Shown here: piece after piece, positions 1 to 8,759 of the stretch
Position numbering within the stretch: position 1 is the stretch's first letter
How the letters are laid out: the number at the start of each line of letters is the position of its first letter
Source: Burkholderia sp. Ac-20365
GTDB lineage: Bacteria; Pseudomonadota; Gammaproteobacteria; Burkholderiales; Burkholderiaceae
Direction: 5' to 3'
Length of the DNA stretch: 64,000 nucleotides
NCBI RefSeq assembly: GCF_017104715.1
Contig: NZ_JAAGPI010000003.1
Coordinates: 62,001 to 126,000 of the forward strand
The notes under the pieces: generated by a model
The model's database searches: none
Told to the model about the DNA's origin: nothing
Seen by the model: the letters and a program-made list of their open reading frames with translations, nothing else
Made by a program: the position numbers and the translations under genes

Positions 1-306
1 ACCGTCCCCGCCATATGTGGACATTCGAATGGCTGCGCCGCATTCGATATTGGACTTTTCGACCTTCGACGACCGGCGGTGCGTTACCGACATCAACTGT
101 CCTGCGGGATACGCCTGTCCACTCGAGACTCGACATTCGTTTTAGCCAGTACAGACTCGATATAATGCAAAAAGAGGCATGCCGCGATCTACAGTTCTCA
201 ACTGTCCGTCTGCATCTTCCGGAATAAGGCGACAAGCCGGTGCTCGGCGTTCGCCTTGCTGCGCGACTTGCAACTTCGCCCACCAATCGGGACCGAGCTT
301 TCAGCC

Positions 307-1338
307 ATGCTCCAACCTCACAACGGGGCCGGTAGTGCAGCCGTACTCACGAACCGGATCATTCCTGGCCATTTCGATGTTCGAAATGAGCCGGTATCCC
401 GGCAACTGCTGAGCTGGCGCGAGCGCGTCGGGCACGTCATAGACGTCGTGGCTTCGCGTGCCCAGACCGAACAGCCGTTTAATGGAGTGATCGAACGATT
501 CGTTGTCGACGACATCGTCTTTACAGATTGCTGGACGGACGAGCTGCTGCTCGAGCGCACGATTGCCCGCATATCGCGGGACAACGTTCGCAGTTTCGTC
601 TTTCACGTGTTTCTGGAAGGCGGTGTCGAGCCGCTTGTCGTGCACTCGGCCAGGCGGCGGGGCGAATTCTGCCGTGAAGGAATTCTGGCGCTCGACATGG
701 ACCAGCCAATCCGGATGCGCCGGCAGGCTTGCCGCGTCATCACGCTCTTCGTGCCCGGCGCGCTGTTGCAGCAATTCATTGCCGACCCGGCAGCTCTCCA
801 TGGGCGCGTGCTTCAGCGCGGAAGCCCGATGGTGCATTTGATCGTCGAACACGTCACGGCCCTGGCCGCGAGAATGGGTTCCATCGCGATAGACGAAGCG
901 CGGGGAAGCCTCGCGGCTACCGTGCAACTTATCACCGCGGCCTTCGCGCAGGAGGCCGGGCTTGCCGGTAATGCGCGCGCAGCGGTGCGCGCGGCAATGT
1001 TCGACAATGTACGCCGCTACGTTCAGGCAAATCTGCAGGATTGTGACCTCTCTCCTGAAAGTGTTCTTGACGCGCTTGGGCTGCCTCGTCCGACGATGTA
1101 TCGGCTGGTTCAACACGAAGGCGGAATCGGTGCCTATATCCGGCATCTGCGTCTTCGGCAAGCGGCCGATGATCTGGTCCGGCATCCCAATCTTCCAGTG
1201 AAGGACATCGCCTACGGGCACGGTTTCAAGAGTGCATCAGATTTCACGCGGGCGTTTCGCCGCGCGTACGACATGGTGCCGCAAGATATCCGCGCAATAG
1301 ATAGCCACTTTCTGCACGAATGGAAGCCACACGTTTAG
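307..1338 (+). CDS. AraC-family transcriptional regulator
   Basis: Predicted cytoplasmic transcription factor of 343 residues. The last 100 or so residues carry the two helix-turn-helix units of AraC/XylS proteins: a first unit around LSPESVLDALGLPRPTMYRL and a second around VKDIAYGHGFKSASDFTRAF, where the GF-S--F--AFRR signature is typical. The N-terminal 220 residues resemble the AraC_binding_2/ActR-type sensory half (VFLEGG, RRGEFCREG) but the ligand is unknown. The frame opens further upstream at a TTG (256); the first ATG is at 307 and gives a sensible length, although no strong Shine-Dalgarno precedes it. It runs towards, and nearly meets, the decayed MFS transporter on the other strand, so it may once have had a divergent partner outside the window. 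Confidence 0.85.
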   Translation: MLQPHNGAGSAAVLTNRIIPGHFDVRNEPVSRQLLSWRERVGHVIDVVASRAQTEQPFNGVIERFVVDDIVFTDCWTDELLLERTIARISRDNVRSFVFHVFLEGGVEPLVVHSARRRGEFCREGILALDMDQPIRMRRQACRVITLFVPGALLQQFIADPAALHGRVLQRGSPMVHLIVEHVTALAARMGSIAIDEARGSLAATVQLITAAFAQEAGLAGNARAAVRAAMFDNVRRYVQANLQDCDLSPESVLDALGLPRPTMYRLVQHEGGIGAYIRHLRLRQAADDLVRHPNLPVKDIAYGHGFKSASDFTRAFRRAYDMVPQDIRAIDSHFLHEWKPHV

Positions 1339-1352
1339 GGGGCTGCGCATTG

Positions 1353-2569
1353 TCAGGCGTCCGCGCGTTCCTCCTTGAAGCAGAGTAGCGCGCCAACACT
1401 CAGCAGACAGCATGGCGCGGCGTACCACGCCACAGCCATCGGGTTGCCGCTCCAATTGACCAACGCTGTCACGACGAGCTGCGCCGTGCCTCCGAACAGC
1501 GCTGTGCCGAACGCATAGCCGATGCCGTAGCCGCGCGCCCGGACGTGCTGCGGCCAGGCTTCAAGAATCATCACGTTCACAACGCATCCACCGACCGCCA
1601 CGAGCGCGGTGATGCACGCTACACCGGCCAGCAATATCGTTGCGGTGCCGGTATGAATGATTAAATAGAATATCGGCGGAATGACCGCTGCAAGCGCCGC
1701 GGCGACGGCAATGACGAGCGGCTTGCGGCGCGGCAGCCTGTCAGCGAGCCAGCCCGAAGGCGGCGCAAGCATCATGATCAACAGACCCGAGAATGCCGAC
1801 GACAGAAATCCCGTGACGACATTTCTGTGCATGACGCGATTCAGCCACGCTGGCATGTAATAGACGATCGAATAGAACGACACCGTGCTAAAGCTCGTCG
1901 ACAGCGTGGCCAGGATCAACCTTCTAATGTGATGACGGGCGAGCCTGCCTGGCCGGCGACGCATTGCATGACCAGCCGTGTGCGCACGTGGGGCATCGTT
2001 CGCGAGGAATTGGCGCCGCACGTAGTAGCCCACCGCGAGCAGCGGCAGCGCGAACGCGTAGGCTACGCGCCAGCCCCATGCCGTCAACTGCTCGGGGGAG
2101 AGAAGGCTGCCGAGCAGCGAGCCGAGCGACGCACCGAGGAGCGGGGCGAGTGCGTTGCCCGCCAGTTGCAAGCCGATCGCACGACCACGCAGCGCGGGCG
2201 GCGCGGCTTCCACGACAAGTGCGGCTGCCGCGCCCATCTCACCGCCGAGCGCCAGGCCTTGCAGCACGCGCGCCAGCACGACTATCAAGGGTGCCGCTAC
2301 GCCGAGCGCGGCGTAGGGTGGACAAAGGACAATAGCGGCTGTACCAAGCGTCGCCATCCAGCAGGTAGCGAGGAGCGCGCGACGGCGGCCAGCGCGGTCC
2401 GCATAGGCACCAATCACGATCGCGCCTACAGGACGGAACAGAAACCCGACGCCGAAAGTGGCGACGGCGAACAGCAGCGACGTCATCGGAAAAGTGAACG
2501 GCTACCGTCCGCGGCATGGCTTCGCTCGATTAGCGTGCACGGTTCGTCGTCAATGACTTGCTTTCCCAT
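1353..2569 (-). pseudogene. MFS transporter of the metabolite:H+ symporter type, N-terminus disrupted
   Basis: The frame 1353-2486 encodes 377 residues that match the MHS branch of major facilitator proteins (alpha-ketoglutarate/citrate permease-like): TSLLFAVATFGVGF, RPVGAIVIGAYADRAGRR (the loop 2-3 signature) and VLARVLQGLALGGEMGAA are recognisable, followed by about ten membrane segments. These proteins normally have 50-60 more residues before the first of these motifs, including membrane segment 1. Here the frame is closed by a stop at 2502-2504. A short frame starting at ATG 2569 (MGKQVIDDEP...) looks like the original N-terminus but ends in another frame after 28 codons. The simplest reading is a deletion that removed segment 1 and shifted the frame. 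A truncated 377-residue product from ATG 2486 remains possible, but transport activity is unlikely. Confidence 0.7.
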
Positions 2570-2758
2570 CTTTTTGATCCGCCTGGTCGACGGCAAAGGT
2601 TAGCAGGTCGCCTGAATAGCGCCAAAACTGATTTCTGACAAACCGCTTCGAAGCGTCCGAAGCACCTGGAAAGCCGCCGCTGGGACGATGAGGGTTTAAA
2701 CGTCGCCTTAGGGGTCGATTTGCGCCCCCCGCATTCGCTGGCCGCGCGCCGCACAGAT

Positions 2759-2826
2759 CCGGTTATTGAGAGGCAGTACGCGGCCACATTCGGCCGCTCG
2801 ACAGATCGGCCAAGATCGTCAACAAT
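2759..2826 (+). repeat. 68-nt intergenic repeat, left copy
   Basis: Aligns without gaps to 3402-3469 over 68 nt with many identities; shared cores are CCGGTT, AGGCAGTA-GCGGCCACA and ATCGTC-ACAAT. The two copies sit just upstream and just downstream of the cupin gene. A looser relative with GATATCCGGCCACAA--TGCCGATCG occurs near 6313-6346. The sequence looks like a degenerate dispersed element of the genome, not a coding region; function unknown. Confidence 0.5.
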
Positions 2827-2893
2827 CAGAGGTCAAGCACTAAATCGACAATGTCGAGGCCGACGAGAATCCTTGATCCGAAGGAGTTCGAAA

Positions 2894-3340
2894 ATGACAA
2901 TTAGCGGCGTGGCTCCGATCGAACCAATCAACATTGGTCAATTGAGCATTCAATACCTGATTGATGGAACCGCGACTGGCGGGATGGGTGTTTTCGAATT
3001 GACTGTGGCTCCCGGTTCACAAGTCCCGCCGCCACACAGCCACACACGCAACGAAGAGTGCGTGTATGTGCTGGAGGGTCTACTTCGGTACTCGGTCGAT
3101 GGGGTGATGCGAGACCTGGCACCGGGAGAATGGATGTTTACTCCACGTGGGTCGGTCCATCACTTTAGCAACCCGCACAATGACACGGCCCGCGCACTGA
3201 TCGTCCTTACGCCCGATATAGGCGTTCAGTATTTTCGTGATGTCGGAGCAATCGTGAGCACCGGCGGGCCGCCCGACCTCTCGAAGCTTATCGGTGTCAT
3301 GTCCAGGTACGGATTGGTGCCGGCGCCACCGTCACGATGA
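2894..3340 (+). CDS. Cupin-domain protein
   Basis: Small 148-residue single-domain cupin. Cupin motif 1 is seen as PPPHSHTRNEECVYVLEG (metal-binding His-His-Glu) and motif 2 as PGEWMFTPRGSVHHFSN (His near the end), so a metal site of the usual 3-His/1-Glu type is predicted. Such proteins may be enzymes, isomerases or small-molecule binders; the sequence does not tell which. A longer frame opens at 2720, but ATG 2894 is preceded by AAGGAG at 2881-2886 with 7 nt spacing and begins right before the conserved domain, so it is chosen. It is a single-gene unit flanked on both sides by copies of a 68-nt repeat, which may mark it as an inserted cassette. Confidence 0.85.
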   Translation: MTISGVAPIEPINIGQLSIQYLIDGTATGGMGVFELTVAPGSQVPPPHSHTRNEECVYVLEGLLRYSVDGVMRDLAPGEWMFTPRGSVHHFSNPHNDTARALIVLTPDIGVQYFRDVGAIVSTGGPPDLSKLIGVMSRYGLVPAPPSR

Positions 3341-3401
3341 AACCCGGGCGCTGAACGTCGGCTTTCAGAAGGTTAATCTGATTGCGCCGGGGCGCGCGTA
3401 G

Positions 3402-3469
3402 CCGGTTGCCGTCAGGCAGTATGCGGCCACAAGCAGCCGATCGACATTAGTCTACGAATCGTCGACAAT
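3402..3469 (+). repeat. 68-nt intergenic repeat, right copy
   Basis: Second copy of the repeat at 2759-2826, same orientation and same length. It lies between the cupin stop codon and the EF-Tu III-like gene. No open frame covers it. Confidence 0.5.
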
Positions 3470-3501
3470 TTCTCGTCAATAATCGCAACTTGTTCAGGGA
3501 C

Positions 3502-3846
3502 ATGACGCGTCCGATTCGCCAACCCGACTTGCTAGTCACGTTTGCGCTGACTGCATTTTCATCGGAATGCACATCGAAGCTGGTTCGGTCGGGTTACCGT
3601 CCGACCTACAAGATAAGGGCCGACTATTGGTCGTCGGCGCACCATGAATTCTTTGGGGACGGTAGGGTTGCAACGGGAGAGCGGTGTTTGGCTGAGGTCT
3701 GGCTGCTTACGCCGGAGGCGTATCCCCATTCGCTATGGGTTGGGCGGTCATTAGACGTCTCCGAGGGACCGGTAATCGTTGGGAAAGTCGAGATCGTTCA
3801 GATTTTCAATCCGCTCATCGCGACGACTGAGAACCCGTCACATTGA
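3502..3846 (+). CDS. Stand-alone protein resembling elongation factor Tu domain III
   Basis: A 114-residue protein with the pattern of the C-terminal beta-barrel domain of EF-Tu without the GTPase domain. LLVTFALTAF opens the barrel, SGYRPTYKIR corresponds to the GYRPQFYFR strand of EF-Tu, ERCLAEVWLLTPEAYPHSLWVG to the MTVELITPI--EGLRFAIR strand pair, and GPVIVGKVEIVQI to GRTVGAGVV--I. This is my alignment by eye. The start at ATG 3502 follows CAGGGA; a TTG at 3490 is an alternative. The gene ends 25 nt before the start chosen for the GH19 protein and may be cotranscribed with it. A decayed copy is at 14280-14431. Function is unknown; binding an EF-Tu partner or a toxin that normally meets EF-Tu are possibilities only. 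Confidence 0.7.
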   Translation: MTRPIRQPDLLVTFALTAFSSECTSKLVRSGYRPTYKIRADYWSSAHHEFFGDGRVATGERCLAEVWLLTPEAYPHSLWVGRSLDVSEGPVIVGKVEIVQIFNPLIATTENPSH

Positions 3847-3871
3847 TCCCACCGAGGTAACAACAAGGCGG

Positions 3872-5617
3872 ATGGTGACGGGGGCGGGGCGAGGCGGTGT
3901 GCGGCCAATAGGAGCCATTCGACGCGATGGCATGAATCGCGAACTTAATGCCTTCATCGCGCGGAGCAGGACGAGAGCCCAGCAGCTTGATACGAAAACA
4001 CGCACTCTGTTGCTGATTTCGAAGGGGGCAAAACTGGTGCAGCCTTCCGCCGCAGACCTGTCGATCGAAAGTGGCGCGCTGCTGAAAATGGCAGCGGATT
4101 CTCCAGAAGGCGGCCCATGGTGCAAGGCGCAGCGGGTGAACGCTGCCGGCCATCCGTTGGCGGGACAAAGTGCGCTATGGATATCGCGCGCGGATCTCAA
4201 CGCGGCCGGCAGCCGGGAAGCCTGGAGCCAATTTCCACTAAGCGTTCAATCGGCGGGTGGACCGGCAACTGCATGGACGCGAGTGATCGCCACAGGATCG
4301 GTCTCGCATGTGGCCGAAGCGCCGGGCAAGGTATGGTATGCGGTCAGCGTCGCTGACGAGAACAATACGCAGGTAAATGGCTGGGTTTGCGACCATGGGC
4401 AACCACTCGTCGAGCTAAAGAGCCCGTGGGATTGGCCGGGATTCGACATCGTAAGCCTCGAAACGTCGGTGTCGGATATGTTCCAGCGGGCGCTGTTTGT
4501 GGCAGATAACGGTACGCCGGACGAGCTTTCGAGTTTTGAAGGTTCATTCAACACCGCTCGCTCGGACGAAGCGTTACGTAAAATTGAAGATGCTATCGAT
4601 GCTCAGGGGCAGCATGATGGCAAGATTACGGCGCACGAATTGCAGCTGGCGTTGGGTAAGACATGGCTCGCAGATCGCATCGATCACCTCGTCGTCAAAT
4701 ACGAAAGTGAATGGGGCGGTGAGATGAGCAAATGGGAAGCGCTCAATCCCCACATGCACGCCGGCTTGCCCATCTGGCAGGTTGAAATGAATCGCATCGA
4801 CAGGCTTCGATTCTGGAACAGTCTCGAAAGCGTGAGCGGTTGGCCAACATCTGCCTCGGTATTTCACTTCCATCCTATCGGCCTGGTTGGATCTTTCAAG
4901 ACGGATGGTGGTCCCATCACCATAGAGATGCTGCTCGCTGCCGAACCGGGGAATACCAGGGGATACTATGAAAGTATCCTTCCGTTCGTGAATGAATACG
5001 CTCGCGCCTACTCGGTTAATACGCCCCGACGCATTGCGCATTTTCTATCACAGTGTGCGCACGAAAGCGCTTTGCGAGTCTCAGAAGAAGGACTCGACTA
5101 TAGTCCACAGCAGATGCGAAAGACCTTTGGATGCAAAGGCGGGCCGAAGAACTACGACCGGAACTGCGACGACTGCACTCACGGACGCCTTCGCGATAAG
5201 CTATGGACACAGGCTACCGTGTACGCACACCACCCCGAGAGTCTCGCAAACTATGTTTACGCGAACCGGATGGGAAATGGAGACGAAGCGAGCGGTGACG
5301 GATATAAATATCGCGGGCGTGGCATGCTTCAGGTAACAGGAAAGGATGGCTATCGCGCGTTCCAGAACCAGCACAATCAAAGATCGCCGGGTGACCACCA
5401 GGATTTCCTGGCATCTCCCGATCTACTGGCTTCGAACGCGCGCTACGCTGTCGAGTCTGCGTATGTATTCTGGTCGCGTAACAACCTCAACTCAGTGGCT
5501 GACACGGGACATGTGACTGATGTGACACAAATCGTGAATGGTGGACAGAACGGTTACAGTGACCGACTGGCTCGTTTCAATCGAGTTGCGCCCCTGGTCG
5601 GAATTCCTTGTGAGTGA
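3872..5617 (+). CDS. GH19 (chitinase/lysozyme-like) hydrolase with type VI cargo-like N-terminal part
   Basis: About 581 residues. The C-terminal 230 residues (from about residue 350) form a glycoside hydrolase family 19 domain: HFLSQCAHESALRVSEEGLD holds the likely catalytic Glu (near residue 399), and YKYRGRGMLQVTGKDGY (about 478-494) and the FWSRNNLN segment are family landmarks. Bacterial GH19 enzymes cut chitin or peptidoglycan. The central part contains HDGKITAHELQ followed by VVKYESEWGGEMSKW and a FHFHPIGLVGSF stretch, an arrangement I associate with cargo proteins of type VI secretion systems; the first 200 residues look like repeated small beta domains. There is no signal peptide, which fits secretion by a contractile system and not by Sec. 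Start is uncertain: ATG 3872, ATG 3932 (GGAG 17 nt upstream) and an overlapping ATG 3779 are all possible. The downstream secreted protein starts 1 nt after the stop codon. Confidence 0.75.
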   Translation: MVTGAGRGGVRPIGAIRRDGMNRELNAFIARSRTRAQQLDTKTRTLLLISKGAKLVQPSAADLSIESGALLKMAADSPEGGPWCKAQRVNAAGHPLAGQSALWISRADLNAAGSREAWSQFPLSVQSAGGPATAWTRVIATGSVSHVAEAPGKVWYAVSVADENNTQVNGWVCDHGQPLVELKSPWDWPGFDIVSLETSVSDMFQRALFVADNGTPDELSSFEGSFNTARSDEALRKIEDAIDAQGQHDGKITAHELQLALGKTWLADRIDHLVVKYESEWGGEMSKWEALNPHMHAGLPIWQVEMNRIDRLRFWNSLESVSGWPTSASVFHFHPIGLVGSFKTDGGPITIEMLLAAEPGNTRGYYESILPFVNEYARAYSVNTPRRIAHFLSQCAHESALRVSEEGLDYSPQQMRKTFGCKGGPKNYDRNCDDCTHGRLRDKLWTQATVYAHHPESLANYVYANRMGNGDEASGDGYKYRGRGMLQVTGKDGYRAFQNQHNQRSPGDHQDFLASPDLLASNARYAVESAYVFWSRNNLNSVADTGHVTDVTQIVNGGQNGYSDRLARFNRVAPLVGIPCE

Positions 5618-5618
5618 T

Positions 5619-6110
5619 ATGAAAACAATCATCCGTAGTGTGGTTGCTGTCGCGATGCCGATGCTTATCCACGTATCGGCGCACGCAGAAGGCATGTGCA
5701 GACAAGATGAGCAGGTGGTATTCAATTGCGAGCTGAAGAAATCGACTGCGTCACTTTGCCTCGACAAGAAAACAACGAAGTTTGTTTACAGGAATGGTAC
5801 GAGAGACAAGGTGGATCTTCAGGTTCCCGCTCGAGACAAAGGTGAGGACGCTAATCCATTTCAATTTAGTAACGTACCGTATGCGGGAGGAGGCGAGGCG
5901 CACGTCCGGTTTGAACGCGGCGATTACAACTACTACCTTTACGACAAGACAGTGAAAACGGCTGATGGTCCTGAGATGTCCGCTGGAATTGTTGTGTTCA
6001 GGCAAAAACGGAAGATCGCAGAGATGGCTTGCCAGAACGATGCATCCATTCACCAGGAAGCATACGAAGAGATGCCTAAAGAAACCTATCTCGACATCGG
6101 AACCAGGTGA
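5619..6110 (+). CDS. Secreted small protein, candidate immunity partner of the GH19 protein
   Basis: 163 residues with a clear Sec signal peptide (MKTIIRSVVAVAMPMLIHVSAHA, positively charged start, hydrophobic core, AHA cleavage site). The mature part has four or more Cys (MCRQ, FNCELKK, ASLCLDK, MACQND), which suggests a disulfide-stabilised periplasmic protein; it is rich in beta-type sequence. The ATG lies 1 nt after the stop codon of the GH19 gene, so translation is probably coupled. I do not recognise the family with certainty. An exported, cysteine-containing protein encoded directly after a cell-wall-cutting cargo is the usual layout of effector and periplasmic immunity protein, which is the reason for the call. 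Alternative: an unrelated periplasmic lysozyme inhibitor or envelope protein. Confidence 0.6.
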   Translation: MKTIIRSVVAVAMPMLIHVSAHAEGMCRQDEQVVFNCELKKSTASLCLDKKTTKFVYRNGTRDKVDLQVPARDKGEDANPFQFSNVPYAGGGEAHVRFERGDYNYYLYDKTVKTADGPEMSAGIVVFRQKRKIAEMACQNDASIHQEAYEEMPKETYLDIGTR

Positions 6111-6480
6111 GCTCCTTCGGCTACGTGATCTGCAGACTGCCCATATGTAACTTTGTGCTTGAGTATCGCGATGGACACTATGCGATGCGCACGAGCCGGC
6201 ATCCCGTTTGAGTTTCTCCGAGTGCACCCGTTGGGCTATCGCGTTGGTGAGGGGGCACCGCCTGTTCGGTCTCAGAGGCATCGCGCAGCATTGTCTGCGC
6301 ACGGAGACGGCAGGCGATATCCGGCCACAACCTGCCGATCGGAGGTAACGAAATCGTGCCGTTCGAACGACCGCGATAGTCGGGAACCGGACGTCGAGAC
6401 GTGAGTTGGGTGGGCGCTCCCGTCCGCCCCCCGCATTTGGAGGACACAGAAAAGGAGCGCTCCTGCCGCCTTGGCGACCC
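6111..6480. other. Intergenic region with a degenerate repeat
   Basis: 370 nt without a credible gene. Short frames on both strands lack start signals and recognisable content. Near 6313-6346 it contains GATATCCGGCCACAA and TGCCGATCG, similar to the core of the repeats that flank the cupin gene. Confidence 0.5.
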
Positions 6481-7374
6481 TTAGATGATCGCGGTCCGCT
6501 CGTGTGTCGCGACCATCGATCCAAAACGCCCGCTGTTGAAATCTTCTACCGCCTCGCGAATTTCTTCGGTCGTGTTCATGACGAAGGGACCATGTGCAAC
6601 GACAGGTTCGTCGATGGGCTCACCGCTTAGCACCAGCACGGTTGCCTCGCTGAGGGCATCGAGCCGGACGTCAGTGCCTTCCTGCCCGAGCAGAACCAGT
6701 TGCGCATCGCTGACGACGCGCTCATCGCCATTGACCCGAACCTGGCCGCGCAGCACGACGAGCGCGAGCGTCCTGCCTGCCGGCAGCGTCAGCGTTGCAC
6801 CACGTCCCGTGTTGAGCCGCACGTCCCACACGTCCATCGGCGTGAAGGTGTGCGCCGGACCAGCGTCGCCCGCGTAGTTGCCGGCAATCACCCGCACGTG
6901 TCCAGCGCCTTCGGGCAACTCGACCGAAGGAATCTGGTTCGCGAGAATCCCCTGATAGCCTGGTGGCGTCATCTTGTCCTTCGCGGGCAGATTGACCCAA
7001 AGCTGGACCATCTCGAGCGTCCCGCCTGTTTTCGCGAACTCGCGCGAATGGAACTCCTCATGCAGAATCCCTGCGCCTGCTGTCATCCATTGCACGTCGC
7101 CGGGGCCGATCTTGCCGCCGCCGCCCGTCGAATCGAGGTGCTCCAGTTCGCCCTGATACACGATCGTCACCGTTTCGAAGCCGCGGTGCGGATGCTGTCC
7201 AACGCCCTGACGGCGCGCTGTCGGCGCAAAGTGTTTCGGGCCTGCATAGTCGAGCATCAGAAAGGGGCTGAGGTGGCGGCCCATTGTCTGATGCGAGAAC
7301 AGCGTGCGCACCGGAAAGCCGTCGCCGACCCAATGCGAGTTGGGGTTGCCGTAAGTGCCGAGAATCGTCTTCAT
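6481..7374 (-). CDS. Pirin-family protein
   Basis: 297-residue bicupin of the pirin family. The N-terminal cupin has the typical start of bacterial pirins (GVGQHPHRGFETVTIVYQGE, with the metal-binding HPHRGFE) and GDVQWMTAGAGILHEEFHS, which carries further metal ligands (His and Glu). The C-terminal pirin_C cupin follows (AGPAHTFTPMDVWDV...). Bacterial pirins have been described as quercetin dioxygenase-like enzymes, as redox sensors, or as partners of metabolic enzymes. Start at ATG 7374 is supported by AGGAA about 8 nt upstream; the longer frame to 7467 has no such support. It is on the same strand as the porin and the isochorismatase-fold gene upstream. In E. coli a pirin gene (yhaK) is controlled by a neighbouring LysR regulator, a layout that resembles this one. 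Confidence 0.9.
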   Translation of the reverse strand: MKTILGTYGNPNSHWVGDGFPVRTLFSHQTMGRHLSPFLMLDYAGPKHFAPTARRQGVGQHPHRGFETVTIVYQGELEHLDSTGGGGKIGPGDVQWMTAGAGILHEEFHSREFAKTGGTLEMVQLWVNLPAKDKMTPPGYQGILANQIPSVELPEGAGHVRVIAGNYAGDAGPAHTFTPMDVWDVRLNTGRGATLTLPAGRTLALVVLRGQVRVNGDERVVSDAQLVLLGQEGTDVRLDALSEATVLVLSGEPIDEPVVAHGPFVMNTTEEIREAVEDFNSGRFGSMVATHERTAII

Positions 7375-7473
7375 CGTCGAATGTTCCTGTTGAAAGGCCG
7401 GGCGGCCTTGTTTGCATGGATACAGAGTAGTGGCGGGACGATGACGGCAGTAGTGGCCGGGAGCCAACTTCTG

Positions 7474-7491
7474 TGTCCCACTGATAGAACG
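7474..7491. promoter_or_regulatory. Weak TGTTC-N8-GAACA-like site upstream of the pirin gene
   Basis: TGTCC-N8-GAACG, matching 8 of 10 fixed positions of the motif found twice in front of the LysR gene. It lies about 100 nt upstream of the pirin ATG. Could be chance. Confidence 0.3.
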
Positions 7492-7513
7492 ATGAGACGG
7501 ACGCGATGCAGGT

Positions 7514-8632
7514 TCAGAACCGGGTCTGCAACCCGATGCGTGCCAGTGACTGTGAACGGTTGCTGGCCGCCGCGCCGGGTTGAAGCAGTCCGTTGATCCA
7601 TGCTTGCGTGGTTTGGGCGTCGCCGCTCGCGCGCTGATAGACAGCCTCGACGTACGCCATCGTCCGCTTCGAGAAGTGGTACTGCACGGCTGTGGCGATC
7701 TGGTGCGCCTGATTGTTGTCGAGCACCTCGTTTCCCTTCATGTACTGGTAGTCGAGTCCTGCCGACCAGGGCCCGAAGATCGTCCAGTACGCACCCGCCT
7801 TGTAGACGTCGATCCTTGCGCCGCTCGCCGTATTCTTCGTATTCGTGTAGAGCAGCATGGCGAGCAGGCTGCCGAACCGGTAGTGCACGCCAGCGCCAAA
7901 ATTGCGGATGCCGTCGTGACCGTCACCCAGTTCGGGATACCTGGCTTCGATGTACGCGACGCCGACACCCAGCGGGCCGCTATCGTAGTTCATCCCTGCG
8001 CTGATGGTCGAATTGGCGGAAAACGAACCCGCAACGCCGCCAAAGCCATACAGCACGCCAAAGCTGAATCCCGCGAACGATGGGCTGCGATACTTGACCG
8101 CGTTCGCCACACGCGTGGCGCCGGCGAGGCGGTCGAAATCGAATGAGCCGGTCGGGTTTTGTGGAACGCCCAGCGCGCTGAACGGCCCCTGGCGAAAATC
8201 ATAGAGGCCGCCAAACAGGAACGCGCCGTCGAAGAGCCCGAGCGTTAACGTGTCGAACATGAAGTCGTACTGGTTGCCAAACGTGACGGTGCCAAGCCGC
8301 TCATCCGACAGACCCACATAGGCCGTGCGATTGAAGATCTGGTTTGCGCCCGGAATGGTTGTGCCGTTGCCCAGGTCGAACTGCGAAGTCAGATTGAAGA
8401 TGGCCTGCGTTCCGCCGCCGAGCGCCTCGCTTCCGCTGAACGTCAACGTGTTTGGCGCATAGATTCCGCTGTCGAATAGCGTCACCGCGCCACCATGCTG
8501 GTTATTCACATACGTCACGCCGCCGTCGATCATGCCCTGCAAGGTGATGCTGCTCTGGGCATACAGACTGGTGTGAAAGCATGCCGCGATCACGCAGCCT
8601 GCGAAGCCTATCGGCGCGGTCTGTTTCTTCAT
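7514..8632 (-). CDS. Outer membrane porin (Gram-negative porin, OmpC/Bordetella type)
   Basis: 372 residues with signal peptide MKKQTAPIGFAGCVIAACFHTSLYAQ and a mature start SSITLQGMIDGGVTY typical of beta-proteobacterial porins. Internal landmarks include SGSEALGGGTQAIF, GTVTFGNQYDF and the strand-closing C-terminus ...LARIGLQTRF ending in Phe, needed for BAM assembly. Predicted trimeric 16-stranded diffusion pore. The start is ATG 8632 with GGAAAG 9 nt upstream; the longer frame would bury the signal peptide. It stands between pirin and hydrolase genes, all on the minus strand, so it may be part of their transcript. Substrate not deducible. Confidence 0.92.
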   Translation of the reverse strand: MKKQTAPIGFAGCVIAACFHTSLYAQSSITLQGMIDGGVTYVNNQHGGAVTLFDSGIYAPNTLTFSGSEALGGGTQAIFNLTSQFDLGNGTTIPGANQIFNRTAYVGLSDERLGTVTFGNQYDFMFDTLTLGLFDGAFLFGGLYDFRQGPFSALGVPQNPTGSFDFDRLAGATRVANAVKYRSPSFAGFSFGVLYGFGGVAGSFSANSTISAGMNYDSGPLGVGVAYIEARYPELGDGHDGIRNFGAGVHYRFGSLLAMLLYTNTKNTASGARIDVYKAGAYWTIFGPWSAGLDYQYMKGNEVLDNNQAHQIATAVQYHFSKRTMAYVEAVYQRASGDAQTTQAWINGLLQPGAAASNRSQSLARIGLQTRF

Positions 8633-8759
8633 GATGAACACTTTCCAGTCGTCGAGGCTATGTCCATTGCGTGTCGGTGCCGGACATTCGCCGGACATGG
8701 CAAATGCGCGCGGACGGGACCAGCGACCGGAACCAGCGACCGGCCGCGCGCTTGACGCA

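Noticed and set aside
301..1221. Long antisense frame to the AraC regulator
   Set aside because: No ribosome binding site or family features; the plus-strand HTH domain is unambiguous.
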